This document shows positions 16,804 to 25,263 of a DNA stretch of 64,000 bases, in pieces. Within the stretch, counting starts at the first letter, position 1. The number at the start of each line of letters is the position of its first letter. The notes beneath the pieces were generated by a model. That model saw only the letters and a list, made by a program, of their open reading frames with translations, was not told where the DNA came from and ran no database searches. Source of the DNA: Thiothrix phosphatis (GTDB lineage Bacteria; Pseudomonadota; Gammaproteobacteria; Thiotrichales; Thiotrichaceae); NCBI RefSeq assembly GCF_035668035.1, contig NZ_JAYMYJ010000094.1, forward strand, positions 10,032 through 74,031, written 5' to 3'. The translations under genes and the position numbers were made by a program.

Positions 16804-18363
16804 CTAAAAAATCACCACCAGGGTAACCACCACCAGCAATACCAGGTAACGGGGCTGGTTCAACAAGCGCTCGATCCTGTCCAGATAACGGCCAAGCAAG
16901 CCCAACACAGCGGCGGCCCTGCCGCCTTTTTGTTGCAGCAACAGGCGCTCTTCCAACCATTCCAACTGTTCCGCGACCCACTGCATCAGCTTGCCCAGCA
17001 GGCCGGAACCGCGCCCGATTGAGCTTTCCAGCCGCAGCCTGCCTTGTTGCAGGGCCTGCATATCCGCCAAGGTGGCGATGTCGCTGTGGTGGGAAGGCGT
17101 GCCGCTGAGTTTGTCCAGGATTTGCCCGTCGAACACATGCGCTTCCTGTGACAGCGCCATGGTCGGCTTCACCAGCAACCAGTCGGCGAGCGGGTCTAGC
17201 CAGAAACGTTGCAGGGCTGCGTTATGCAGCCAGCGCTGTTGGCGCAGCCAGCCGGGGGCGGCGGGGGCGGCACGCCAGCCGACCTGTACGGCGAACGAAG
17301 GGGAAAACAGGAACTGGTAAGCGCGCCACACGGCGTGCAGCAGCAAATGGGCCAACGCCAGCGCATACCAGCCCAGGGCGATTTCCAGCAGCATCAGGCC
17401 GGTTTGCGCCAGGGTGGAAAACATCAGCGAGGTCTTGATGTCGGTTTGCGCCATCCCGCCCAGCCAGCCGTACACAATGGTCAGCGACCCCGCCGCCACC
17501 AGCAGGTATTGCAGGACTGGGGCTTGCTCCAGCAAGGGATGGATGCGCAGCAACAGGTAAACGCCCGCATGCGCCATGATGGAGCCATAGAACACCGCGC
17601 TGGAGGGGGTCGGCCCTTCCAGTGCGCGCGTGATCCAGGCGGAAAACGGGAATTGCGCCGATTTCACCAGCGCCGCCGCCATAAAGCCCATCGCCATCAC
17701 CCCGACCAGCAGGCTGGAAGCCAGCGGTTGCGGGGCCAGGATCACATCCCATTCGGTGTTGTGGAACAGGGTGAAGGCCATGAACATGCCCAGCAGGAAG
17801 CCTGCGTCGCCGATCCGGTTGGTGACGAAGGCACGGGTGGCGTTGAGGGTCGCCGTGCGGTTGCGCCAGTTGTAACTGATCAGCAGGTAAGAGCTGACCC
17901 CCGCCAATTCCCAACCCGTAAACGTCAGCATCGCGCTGCCCGCCAGCGCAATCAGCTGCATCGCCGTGGTGAACAGCATCAGCACCAGGAAAAAGCGCTG
18001 GAATCCGCTTTCCCGGTGCAGGTAGTTGACCGAAAACCGCGTCACCAGCAGGCAGATCACGCCCACCAGCGTGGCCATGCTCAGGCTCAAGGCATCGAGG
18101 GTCAGGCTGAGGTTGGCGCTGTACGCGCCGCTTTGCAGCCAGGGCAACAGGATGACATGCCGGGCGGCGGCGTGCTGGAGCAGGTAATTGGCGTCCGCCG
18201 CCAGCGTCAGCGCCAGGCTGAGGAGCAGCGCCGCCAGTGACAGGCGGGCGGTGAAACGTTCGCCGTCATCGCCCCGGATAACCCCGGCCAGTGTCAGCAG
18301 GGCAATGACAACGGCTGCCAGCAGCGGTAAGCCAGGAATCAGCAACAGGAGCAGGTCAGGCAT
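16804..18363 (-). CDS. NuoL/DabB-like membrane subunit
   Basis: The 519-residue protein is of the NuoL/MrpA type, with TGWELAGVSSYLLI (helix-5 Glu) and ALVKSAQFPFSAWITRALEGPTPSSAVF (helix-7 Lys and the EGPTP loop). The position that is usually His in SALIHAA is changed (SSAVFYGSIMAHAG), as in other non-complex-I members. It lacks the long C-terminal lateral helix of NuoL. Instead it has an amphipathic region (about 400-490) and a final membrane helix. It overlaps the DabA-like gene by 8 bases. In two-gene DAB systems the DabB partner is a protein of this family, so this is the best DabB candidate in the operon. Confidence 0.82.
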   Translation of the reverse strand: MPDLLLLLIPGLPLLAAVVIALLTLAGVIRGDDGERFTARLSLAALLLSLALTLAADANYLLQHAAARHVILLPWLQSGAYSANLSLTLDALSLSMATLVGVICLLVTRFSVNYLHRESGFQRFFLVLMLFTTAMQLIALAGSAMLTFTGWELAGVSSYLLISYNWRNRTATLNATRAFVTNRIGDAGFLLGMFMAFTLFHNTEWDVILAPQPLASSLLVGVMAMGFMAAALVKSAQFPFSAWITRALEGPTPSSAVFYGSIMAHAGVYLLLRIHPLLEQAPVLQYLLVAAGSLTIVYGWLGGMAQTDIKTSLMFSTLAQTGLMLLEIALGWYALALAHLLLHAVWRAYQFLFSPSFAVQVGWRAAPAAPGWLRQQRWLHNAALQRFWLDPLADWLLVKPTMALSQEAHVFDGQILDKLSGTPSHHSDIATLADMQALQQGRLRLESSIGRGSGLLGKLMQWVAEQLEWLEERLLLQQKGGRAAAVLGLLGRYLDRIERLLNQPRYLVLLVVVTLVVIF

Positions 18364-21300
18364 GGTTCACCTCCGGCGCAGGCGTAATCCAGGCGGGCGG
18401 CAAATGGTCATGGTGCCCGCCGTACCAATCGAGTGACCGCGCCGCCAACGGCAACGGGTTCACGGCACCGCGCCATTGCACGAACCCCCGGCCAGGCTGG
18501 AACAGATGGATTTCGTTACGGTCTGGCGGCTTCGCTGCCAGCAGCACCCAACCATTGTCCAGCAAGCGGCGCAGGTAATCATGCCGCTGGTAAACCGCTG
18601 CCAGCGTGTCGGTTTCCGCTTCCGCCACCACCAGCAGGCGCATCGGTTCGTGCAGTTCCACCATTTGCTGGGCAAGGCCGGTGCGCAGGTCGCTGGAGCC
18701 GCCTTCCATCACCCCGAACAACCCGGTCAGGTTGTGGGTGACCTTGCTGCCAGAGCCGAAATAGCCGCTTTGCATGCGCGAAAAGTAGTAATCCATGGCG
18801 ATGCCGACCCCGACCACGCCGTTGCCTTGCAACTGCGCCTCCAACAGCTTGCCGTCCGGGTCAGCGTAGGGGTCGTAGGAAATCAGGAACGAGCGCCGGT
18901 CCCAGAACAGATCCTTGCTCAGGCTACGCCGCCCGATGAAGGCCACCGCGCAACCTTGGTGCCCCAGTTCTGCCCGTGCCTGGTCGGGGGAGGCGGCGCG
19001 TCCTTCCACATGCTGTTTGGCCTGCCTGGGCGTCAGGCGGCGGTGGGCGGAGGCGAATTTGCGGCAGCGTTCGTGCGCTGATTGCCGCGCCGCCTGTTCA
19101 GTCGCCTCCCGCACCCGCTGGAACAGCGTGTGATGTTCGGCGGGCAACAGGTCGAGGTCGAACCAGTCGATGCTGTCGCTGGTGGTGTCATGTTCACTGG
19201 CGATGAACCAGCAGCCGTCCGGAATGTAGATGCCGTGCTGCGCCGCCAGTTGGGCGCGCACTTCCTGCTCATTGGCGCTGCCCGCGAACGCGCGCGCATT
19301 CGGCCCGCCGAACCGGCCGCTGCACGCTCCGCAGCCGTAGCCGAGGATGTGCGGGTTGTTGATGTGGTGGGAACGGTGCGCCATCAGCACGACCAGGGGC
19401 GCAAAGCCGCCGGTAAACCCGGTCAGTTTGAGGAAGGCGGCGACCTTGGCGACTTTTTCTTCCAGACTCAGGCCAAGCTGGTTGTGTTCCTTGTCAGGAT
19501 GCGGCAGGACTTCGGCGGCGGTGTAAGCCACGCGGGTTTGGGGCGGCGTGTTGAACGTGCGGCGCATTCTGGTGAGGAAGCGCTGATAGGCCGAAGGGGC
19601 CAGACTGCGACCGGCCATTTCCAGCAGGCCGAAAGGGGCCAGCAGCGGCAGGGCGAGCGCCGCGCCAATCACGCTGTGGCGCATCTGGTGGTTTTTCAGG
19701 CGTTGCAGCCAACGCAGGCGGCGCTGTCGCCGCTGGTGCGCAGCCATCCGCTGCTGCTGGCCATCAGCGGGTGTTTCGCGGAATTCATGCACGGCGGTCA
19801 CCACCGGCTGGGCCAGCTTGAGCGGCTGGTCGGCATCCAACGCCCACCAGTTGCTGGGCAGGCCGAACACGCCTGCCGCGCCGAAAGTTTCAAGTTTGGG
19901 GGCGAGCTCTTCCAGGTGGCGGCGGATGCTTTCCTCGCGGTCGTCCATGCAGAAGATCAGTTGCGCCGCCGGGGGCGCGGACAGGGCGCGGGTGTCGCTG
20001 TCGGCGTGGCGGTTCAGCAGGGCGCTGAAGATGGCTTCCTGATAATGGTGTTCATACGCCCGCAGCCACAGGTAGCCGCTGGTGTTGGGGTCGTCGAGTT
20101 CTTGCAGGATCGCCAACTGGCGGTCGATTTGCGCACGTTCCAGGGTGGCGAAAGCTGCGGCGTCCATGCCGAGGTGCTGGGCGAGGTGGAACAGCCGCCA
20201 AGCCTTGCGGTAAATGTCTGCCCCCACCGGGATGACGGTTTCCGGTGCCAGGTTCCAGGTGAGGATCTGGTGGGCGAGCTGCCGCCATTCCTGTGGCTGG
20301 ACATCTTCCAGGCTGTCGAGGAATTGCAGGGCGAGTTGTTGCAGGTATTCCGGCAAGGCGGCGTTCCACACATGGTAGCGGACGAAGAATTCATCCTGAT
20401 TGTGGTGGAAATAGCCACGGATGGTATGCAGGGTGGCGTTGACCTGCCACTGGCTGCTGGCGATCTGGCGGCAGAACAGGTGCTCCAGCACCAGCCGCAC
20501 GGCGAGGTAGTCCTCCATGCTGGCCGGGCGCGGCAAGCTGAGGTAATGCGGGTTGCGCGCGCGCCAGTTGAACATGCCCGACCAGCCCGGCAGTTCCAGC
20601 GCCAGCGCTTGCAGGTAGCCGCCCCAGTGCTGTTTGTCGATGCCGATGCGGATCATTTCCTGGTGGATGGTTTCCAGCGGGTCGTCCTGTAGGGAGCCGA
20701 TGTAATCGCTCCAGTCCTCCATGCCGGTCAGCCACGGGGTGGGGTCGTGCTGCACGGCTTCGCGCCAGTAATGGTAGAAGCCCTCGTTCTCCGCCATCAC
20801 CGGCGGATGCAGCGCAGCGACGCCCTGATCCAGCCAGCTGGCCAGATAACGCTCCAGCAGCGGCAGCATCTGCTCCATGACATCGGTGTTGGTGAGCTTC
20901 AGCAGCAGGCCGCGCAGGGTCAAGGTTGCGCCGACCTGATCCAGCAGGCTGTGCAGCAGGCGGCGGCTCTCGGCCTGGATGAAGCTTTCCGCGTTTTCCA
21001 TCTCCTGACCCGCTTGCCCTTGCTGGCGGATGCGTTCCCAGACTTCGTTGATGTCGGCCAGCCGCAGGTTGAGCAGGGCTTCCGGATGTGGCAGGTCGTA
21101 ACTCAGCTCCAGTTTCGCCAGGCAGGTTTCCCACAGGTTGCGGATGGCGGTCGCTTCGTCCTGTCTGGCGGCTTCCAGCAACTGTTCGCGGCGCTCGAAA
21201 GGCACATCGGCCTGAAAGCGCTCCAGCGCGTGGTTTTCCTCCACTTGCCAGCGCATCTGCTGGAAGCTGATCGCCTTGATGTCATGGGCCAGCGCCGTCA

Positions 21301-21607
21301 GGTACAGGGCGCGGTCGGCGAATTTGTCCGGTTCGTCCGCCAGCACGGTGAAAATGTCATGCTGGGTGATGCGCCCGGCGCGGAAAAACCGCCGGTATTC
21401 GCTGGCGGGCAGGTAGCCCAGCGAGCCGCTGTGCGCATGGGCCAGCCGCAGGGCTTCGGCGAACGGCAGGTGTTCGTAATTCATCAGCGGGTTGAAATGG
21501 ACGAAATCCTGCAACGGCGCCTGTATCGGCAGGACGGCGTCCAGCCCGGCGATGGCCTGGCGCAGGCATTCGCGCTGTTCGGCATGGAGCTGGTCAGGGT
21601 CACTCAT
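18356..21607 (-). CDS. dabA: DabA-like DUF2309 protein (inorganic carbon accumulation)
   Basis: The 1083-residue cytoplasmic protein belongs to the DUF2309/UPF0753 family. The family starts with a region for membrane association (APLQDFVHFNPLMNYEHLPF, about 30-50). The carbonic-anhydrase-like zinc site of DabA is intact: Cys553 and Asp555 in IFCMDDREES, and His744 and Cys759 in the HRSHHINNPHILGYGC block, with the same spacing of 15 residues between the last two as in DabA of Halothiobacillus. Such proteins work with a NuoL-like membrane subunit to hydrate CO2 vectorially and trap bicarbonate. Start overlaps the upstream NuoM-like stop by four bases (ATGA). Family is firm; activity is inferred from the conserved site. 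Confidence 0.88.
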   Translation of the reverse strand: MSDPDQLHAEQRECLRQAIAGLDAVLPIQAPLQDFVHFNPLMNYEHLPFAEALRLAHAHSGSLGYLPASEYRRFFRAGRITQHDIFTVLADEPDKFADRALYLTALAHDIKAISFQQMRWQVEENHALERFQADVPFERREQLLEAARQDEATAIRNLWETCLAKLELSYDLPHPEALLNLRLADINEVWERIRQQGQAGQEMENAESFIQAESRRLLHSLLDQVGATLTLRGLLLKLTNTDVMEQMLPLLERYLASWLDQGVAALHPPVMAENEGFYHYWREAVQHDPTPWLTGMEDWSDYIGSLQDDPLETIHQEMIRIGIDKQHWGGYLQALALELPGWSGMFNWRARNPHYLSLPRPASMEDYLAVRLVLEHLFCRQIASSQWQVNATLHTIRGYFHHNQDEFFVRYHVWNAALPEYLQQLALQFLDSLEDVQPQEWRQLAHQILTWNLAPETVIPVGADIYRKAWRLFHLAQHLGMDAAAFATLERAQIDRQLAILQELDDPNTSGYLWLRAYEHHYQEAIFSALLNRHADSDTRALSAPPAAQLIFCMDDREESIRRHLEELAPKLETFGAAGVFGLPSNWWALDADQPLKLAQPVVTAVHEFRETPADGQQQRMAAHQRRQRRLRWLQRLKNHQMRHSVIGAALALPLLAPFGLLEMAGRSLAPSAYQRFLTRMRRTFNTPPQTRVAYTAAEVLPHPDKEHNQLGLSLEEKVAKVAAFLKLTGFTGGFAPLVVLMAHRSHHINNPHILGYGCGACSGRFGGPNARAFAGSANEQEVRAQLAAQHGIYIPDGCWFIASEHDTTSDSIDWFDLDLLPAEHHTLFQRVREATEQAARQSAHERCRKFASAHRRLTPRQAKQHVEGRAASPDQARAELGHQGCAVAFIGRRSLSKDLFWDRRSFLISYDPYADPDGKLLEAQLQGNGVVGVGIAMDYYFSRMQSGYFGSGSKVTHNLTGLFGVMEGGSSDLRTGLAQQMVELHEPMRLLVVAEAETDTLAAVYQRHDYLRRLLDNGWVLLAAKPPDRNEIHLFQPGRGFVQWRGAVNPLPLAARSLDWYGGHHDHLPPAWITPAPEVNHA

Positions 21608-23100
21608 TGCATGATTCCTCCGGAAAGTTGGGCGGCGCTATCCGGGGCGAACGCCTGGATGAAATTCTGCACTGACGCTTCCATCAGGTGCAGCAGCGCC
21701 GCTGGGTAAAGCCCCAGCAACAGGGTGGCCAGGATCAGGCCACCCGCCGCCGCCATTTCGAGCGGGCGCAGGTCTTCCACCTGCTGCATGTCCAGCCGGA
21801 TTGGGCCGGTATACAGGTGTTTGACGGTGCGGATGCTGTAGGTGGCGCTGACCAGCACCCCCAGTGACAGCAGCACGATGGCCCAGCCCCAGGCGTTGAA
21901 GCCGCCGATCAGCACATGCAGTTCCGCCACAAAACCCGCCGTGCCCGGCAGCCCCACCCCGCCGACAAACGCCAGGATGATGAGGAAGGCGAAACGTGGC
22001 GTGACCTTGATCAGCGAGCCGTAATCATTGATGTCGCGGGTATGGGTGCGCTCGTACAGCAGGCCGATCAGCATGAAGGTTGCCCCCGCCACCAGACCGT
22101 GCGCCACCATTTGGTAGAGCGCGCCAGTCATGCCGTACAGGTTCAGGGTGGAAATGCCGATCAGCACCACCCCCATGTGGCTGACGGAGGAATAGGCGAT
22201 CATTTTTTTCATGTCGCTCTGCCGCCATGCCAGCAGGCCGCCGTACAGCAGGCCGGTCACGCCCAGCGCAAACAGCGTCCCCTGTAGCGCCTGCGCCGCT
22301 TCCGGCAGGATGCTGATCGCCCGCAGCAGGCCGTAGGAGCCCATTTTCAGCAAGATGCCGGACAACAGGATGCTGACCGGGCTGGGTGCCTCCACATGCG
22401 CCAGCGGCAACCAACCATGCAGGGGAAAGAGCGGCATTTTCACCCCGAAACCGACCAGCAGCCCGGCGAAGATCAGCAGTTGCTCGGCATGGCCGATATG
22501 CCGCGCCCCTTCTGCCATGGCGGTAAAGTTGAAAGCGTGGGCGGGGGTGGCGTCAAACAGCACCAGCAATGCCAGCAGCATGAAAATGGAGCCGCCCATG
22601 GTGTACAGCACGAAATTCAGCGCGGCGGTCTGGCGGTTTTTGCCGCCCCAGCGGTCGATCAGGAAAAACAGCGGGATCAGCACCAGTTCCCAGAAAACGT
22701 AGAACAGCCCCCAGTCCTGCGCCACGAAGACCCCCATGGTCGCGCTTTCCAGCAGCAGCATCAGCAGGTAATAGCCCTTGATATGGTGCGTCACCATGTG
22801 CGAGGCCAGCAACGCCATCAGCACCAGCACGGCGGTGAGCAGCACCAGGGGGAAGGACAAGCCGTCAATCCCCAGGGCGAAGGAAGTCCCCAACTGGCTG
22901 TTCCAGACATGCTGGATATAGAACTGGACGCCTGCCTCGGCAAATGAAAAGCGCGTGGTCAGGAACGCCGCATACGCCAGCGTCAGCGCCGCCGCTGTGA
23001 TCGCCGCATAACGGATCAGCAGCGGCCTGCCGTCAGGCAACAGAGCCACAAGCACCGCGCCCGCCACCGGCAGGAGCAGCAACAAGGTTAAAGGATCCAT
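21604..23100 (-). CDS. NuoM-like proton-translocating subunit (first gene of the DabA-like operon)
   Basis: The 498-residue protein is a canonical NuoM/MrpD-type antiporter with Glu in YVFWELVLIP, Lys in VGFGVKMPLFPLHGWLP, Lys in GILLKMGSYGLLR and Glu in GTAGFVAELHVL all present. It opens the five-gene operon; AGGGGA precedes the ATG by about five bases, and a sigma-70-like promoter lies 45-73 bases upstream. Downstream it is coupled to the DabA-like gene. Since no other complex I genes are present, it most likely drives or anchors the carbon-uptake complex. Confidence 0.82.
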   Translation of the reverse strand: MDPLTLLLLLPVAGAVLVALLPDGRPLLIRYAAITAAALTLAYAAFLTTRFSFAEAGVQFYIQHVWNSQLGTSFALGIDGLSFPLVLLTAVLVLMALLASHMVTHHIKGYYLLMLLLESATMGVFVAQDWGLFYVFWELVLIPLFFLIDRWGGKNRQTAALNFVLYTMGGSIFMLLALLVLFDATPAHAFNFTAMAEGARHIGHAEQLLIFAGLLVGFGVKMPLFPLHGWLPLAHVEAPSPVSILLSGILLKMGSYGLLRAISILPEAAQALQGTLFALGVTGLLYGGLLAWRQSDMKKMIAYSSVSHMGVVLIGISTLNLYGMTGALYQMVAHGLVAGATFMLIGLLYERTHTRDINDYGSLIKVTPRFAFLIILAFVGGVGLPGTAGFVAELHVLIGGFNAWGWAIVLLSLGVLVSATYSIRTVKHLYTGPIRLDMQQVEDLRPLEMAAAGGLILATLLLGLYPAALLHLMEASVQNFIQAFAPDSAAQLSGGIMQ

Positions 23101-23144
23101 GGTTCCCCTGACAGATGATGATTGGGAGGAAAGTTTGTTGCAGG

Positions 23145-23173
23145 ATAATACAATGTTTGTGGGTGGATACCAA
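23145..23173 (-). promoter_or_regulatory. Sigma-70-like promoter of the DabA-like operon
   Basis: On the minus strand TTGGTA is separated by 17 bases from TATTAT. It lies downstream of the terminator of the SulP gene and upstream of the first NuoM-like gene, so the operon has its own promoter. Confidence 0.5.
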
Positions 23174-23179
23174 AACGCA

Positions 23180-23210
23180 AATCCCCCCGCAACGGCGCTG
23201 CGGGGGGATT
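23180..23210 (-). terminator. Terminator after the first SulP gene
   Basis: An 11-base perfect stem (AATCCCCCCGC / GCGGGGGGATT) with a 9-base loop lies 10 bases past the SulP stop. The T-run is continuous on the plus strand and interrupted on the minus strand (TTTGCGTTTT), so it may work in both directions. Confidence 0.7.
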
Positions 23211-23220
23211 TTTTACGGGT

Positions 23221-24984
23221 TCAGGCGGCGCTGTGTGTCAGGAATGGATCGATGTCCACGGCGTCGCCCAGTTTATCCTTGGCGTGTTTGACCGCATGTT
23301 TGCGTTCCAGGAAGAAATGCTCCCTGCCGATATGGTCGGCCAGCCCGGAACGCTGGAACGCCTGATAAACCGTCTGCTTGGTGCGGGCGAGATAGAACTC
23401 GACGCCGGTCGCCCGCAGGCGGTCAACCATTTTTTCCAGCATGGCGTCGCCGGTGGCGTCAACGTGACTGACGCCGCCCATGTCCAGCACCAACACCTTG
23501 AGTTTGGGCTTGCTGGCGATATTGTTAAGCAGTTTGCCTTCCAGGTAGCCGGTATTGGCGAAATACAGGTCGCCGTCGAAGCGGAAGACCGCCACAGTGT
23601 CGCTGATTTCTAAGCCATGCATATTGACGTCGCGCATGGTGCCGTCCGCATGGCGGGCCACTTCGACGAAACGCGGGCGCATGGTGCGGTACAGGAACAG
23701 GCCCAGCGACAGCAGGATGCCGGAGAGGATGCCGACTTCCAGATGCGGAGCGAAGGTGAGAGTGGCGGCGAAGGTGACAATGGCGGCGAGGCCGTCATGC
23801 CGCTCCACCCGCCAGGCGCGCTTGATCGGCGCGACCGTGATCAGGTTCAGCACCGCCATGATGATGACTGCGCCCAGCGTCGCCTGCGGCAGATAAAACA
23901 GCAGGTCAGTCAGGAACAACAAGGTGATGGCCACCAGCCCGCCGGTGATGATGGAGGCGAAGCCGGTGCGCGCGCCGGAGGAGAAATTCACTGCCGAACG
24001 CGAGAACGAGCCGGACACCACATACCCTTGGAACAGGCCGGAGGTGATGTTTGCCAACCCTTGCCCGACCAGTTCCTGGTTGACTGACCAAGCTTGCCGG
24101 GTCTGGGAGGCGATCGCCTTGGCGATGGAAATCGCCTCCACCAGCCCCATCAGGCCGATAACGACGGCTGACACCATCAGCGAGCTGAGGTTATGGAAGC
24201 TGAGGTCCACTTGCGGGATGACGAACCTCGGCAGGCCGCTGGGGATGGCACCGACCACGCCGCCGCCGAGGGAAGGATAATTGGCGGCCCACGACACCAC
24301 CGTGGTGATGACCACGGTAATCAGGATGCCAGGCAGTTTCGGCGCGTATTTTTTCAGGGCGAACAGCGACGCCAGTGCGAATGCGCCCATGGCGAAGGTC
24401 TGGAGATGGGCTTGCGGCAGGGAGATCAGCGTATGCCACAGGAACTGGTAATAATGCGGGAACTGGTCTGCCTTGACATCCAGGCCGAAGATTTTCGGCG
24501 TCTGTGAGGTGGCGATGATCAGCGCCCCGGCGTTGGTGAAGCCCAGCACCACCGGATGGGACAGGAAATCAACCACCACGCCCAGGCGCAGCAGCCCCAG
24601 GGTCAAGCGGAACACCCCGATCATGAGGGCCAGCATGGCGGAATAGGCGATGATTGCATCCACACCCTGTGCCGCGTAGGGCTGGATGGCGGTCGCTGAC
24701 ATCAGCGAGGCCATGGCGACCGGCCCGGTGCTCAATTGGCGCGAAGACCCGAACAGCGCGGCGAGCACAACCGGCAGGAACGAAGCGTACAAACCGATAT
24801 ACGGCGGCAGCCCGCCCAGTTGCGCATACGCCATGGCCTGCGGAATGGAAATCAACGCGACGGTCAGGCCCGCCATCGCATCGGCCCGCAGGGTGGCGGG
24901 GTCTTTGAGTTCGCCGATCCAACCCTTGAAGGGGGTGAAGCGCATTTTCCAGTCATCTAGCAGGGAGAACAACAAACTGCCCAT
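23221..24984 (-). CDS. SulP-family anion transporter with STAS domain
   Basis: The 587-residue protein has the SulP membrane domain (LKDPATLRADAMAGLTVALISIPQAMAYAQLGGLPPYIGLYASFLP) and a C-terminal STAS domain (about 440-560) with the LDMGGVSHVDATGDAML core. SulP proteins carry sulfate, bicarbonate or other anions. Position next to the DabA-like operon favours bicarbonate, but sulfate is possible. The ATG at 24984 follows GGAGG, which overlaps the stop of the 21-codon leader ORF, so translation is probably coupled. A sigma-54 promoter and two upstream palindromes precede the leader. The gene ends at a strong terminator. Confidence 0.9.
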   Translation of the reverse strand: MGSLLFSLLDDWKMRFTPFKGWIGELKDPATLRADAMAGLTVALISIPQAMAYAQLGGLPPYIGLYASFLPVVLAALFGSSRQLSTGPVAMASLMSATAIQPYAAQGVDAIIAYSAMLALMIGVFRLTLGLLRLGVVVDFLSHPVVLGFTNAGALIIATSQTPKIFGLDVKADQFPHYYQFLWHTLISLPQAHLQTFAMGAFALASLFALKKYAPKLPGILITVVITTVVSWAANYPSLGGGVVGAIPSGLPRFVIPQVDLSFHNLSSLMVSAVVIGLMGLVEAISIAKAIASQTRQAWSVNQELVGQGLANITSGLFQGYVVSGSFSRSAVNFSSGARTGFASIITGGLVAITLLFLTDLLFYLPQATLGAVIIMAVLNLITVAPIKRAWRVERHDGLAAIVTFAATLTFAPHLEVGILSGILLSLGLFLYRTMRPRFVEVARHADGTMRDVNMHGLEISDTVAVFRFDGDLYFANTGYLEGKLLNNIASKPKLKVLVLDMGGVSHVDATGDAMLEKMVDRLRATGVEFYLARTKQTVYQAFQRSGLADHIGREHFFLERKHAVKHAKDKLGDAVDIDPFLTHSAA

Positions 24985-24991
24985 GGATGCC

Positions 24992-25057
24992 TTACCTCCC
25001 CCCGTTTTTGAATGTGTTCAGCATGAGCCTGCGTGGCGTTGGCAAAGGATTTTTCAT
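24992..25057 (-). CDS. 21-aa leader peptide ORF upstream of SulP
   Basis: The ORF begins ATG-AAA-AAT seven bases past AAGGAG, and its stop codon overlaps the GGAGG that serves the SulP start. The peptide (MKNPLPTPRRLMLNTF...) shares nine of its first 14 residues with the 66-aa protein ahead of the second SulP gene (MKNFLPKQLRMMLNAL...), and the 13 bases GATTTTCAAGGAG before both are identical. It looks like a shortened paralogue, and may act through translational coupling or as a small membrane-associated partner. Too short for automatic gene calling. Confidence 0.6.
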   Translation of the reverse strand: MKNPLPTPRRLMLNTFKNGGR

Positions 25058-25095
25058 GCCGTACTCCTTGAAAATCTGATAACGGCGTTTGCCAA

Positions 25096-25111
25096 GGCAA
25101 TAACTGCGCCA
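25096..25111 (-). promoter_or_regulatory. Sigma-54 promoter of the first SulP unit
   Basis: TGGCGCAGTTATTGCC fits TGGCAC-N5-TTGC with one mismatch and has the invariant GG-N10-GC spacing. It is 39 bases upstream of the leader ORF start. Confidence 0.65.
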
Positions 25112-25206
25112 ACTTGCTTGTTGTTTTTATATGATTGTTTTCATTGGATAAATATTGTGGTGTGGTGAACCCTCCGAATAGGCCCTAGTTTTATACAACC
25201 AACGCA

Positions 25207-25222
25207 TGGCTAATATTAACCA
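25207..25222. promoter_or_regulatory. Proximal activator-site palindrome of the first SulP unit
   Basis: TGGCTAATATTAACCA differs by one base from the perfect palindrome at 27400. Its centre is 111 bp upstream of the centre of the sigma-54 promoter, a spacing usual for enhancer binding proteins. With the site at 25236 it forms a perfect 16-base inverted repeat. Confidence 0.6.
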
Positions 25223-25235
25223 CCATCGCCTTGGT

Positions 25236-25251
25236 TGGTTAATATTAGCCA
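25236..25251. promoter_or_regulatory. Distal activator-site palindrome of the first SulP unit
   Basis: TGGTTAATATTAGCCA is the exact reverse complement of the site at 25207. The two centres are 29 bp apart, so two activator dimers could bind side by side. Confidence 0.6.
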
Positions 25252-25263
25252 GTGCTTACATGC

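Noticed and set aside
15229..17022. Plus-strand ORF of 597 codons rich in Gln, His and Arg
   Set aside because: It lies opposite two NuoM/NuoL-like genes, with a biased composition typical of antisense frames.
19082..20692. Long plus-strand ORF of 536 codons opposite the DabA-like gene
   Set aside because: It is antisense to a clear DUF2309 protein and has a composition expected from a high-GC shadow frame.
13766..23100. Reading the NuoM/NuoL-like genes as part of respiratory complex I
   Set aside because: No NuoA-K or peripheral arm genes are present, and the DUF2309 gene in the operon points to the DAB-type system.
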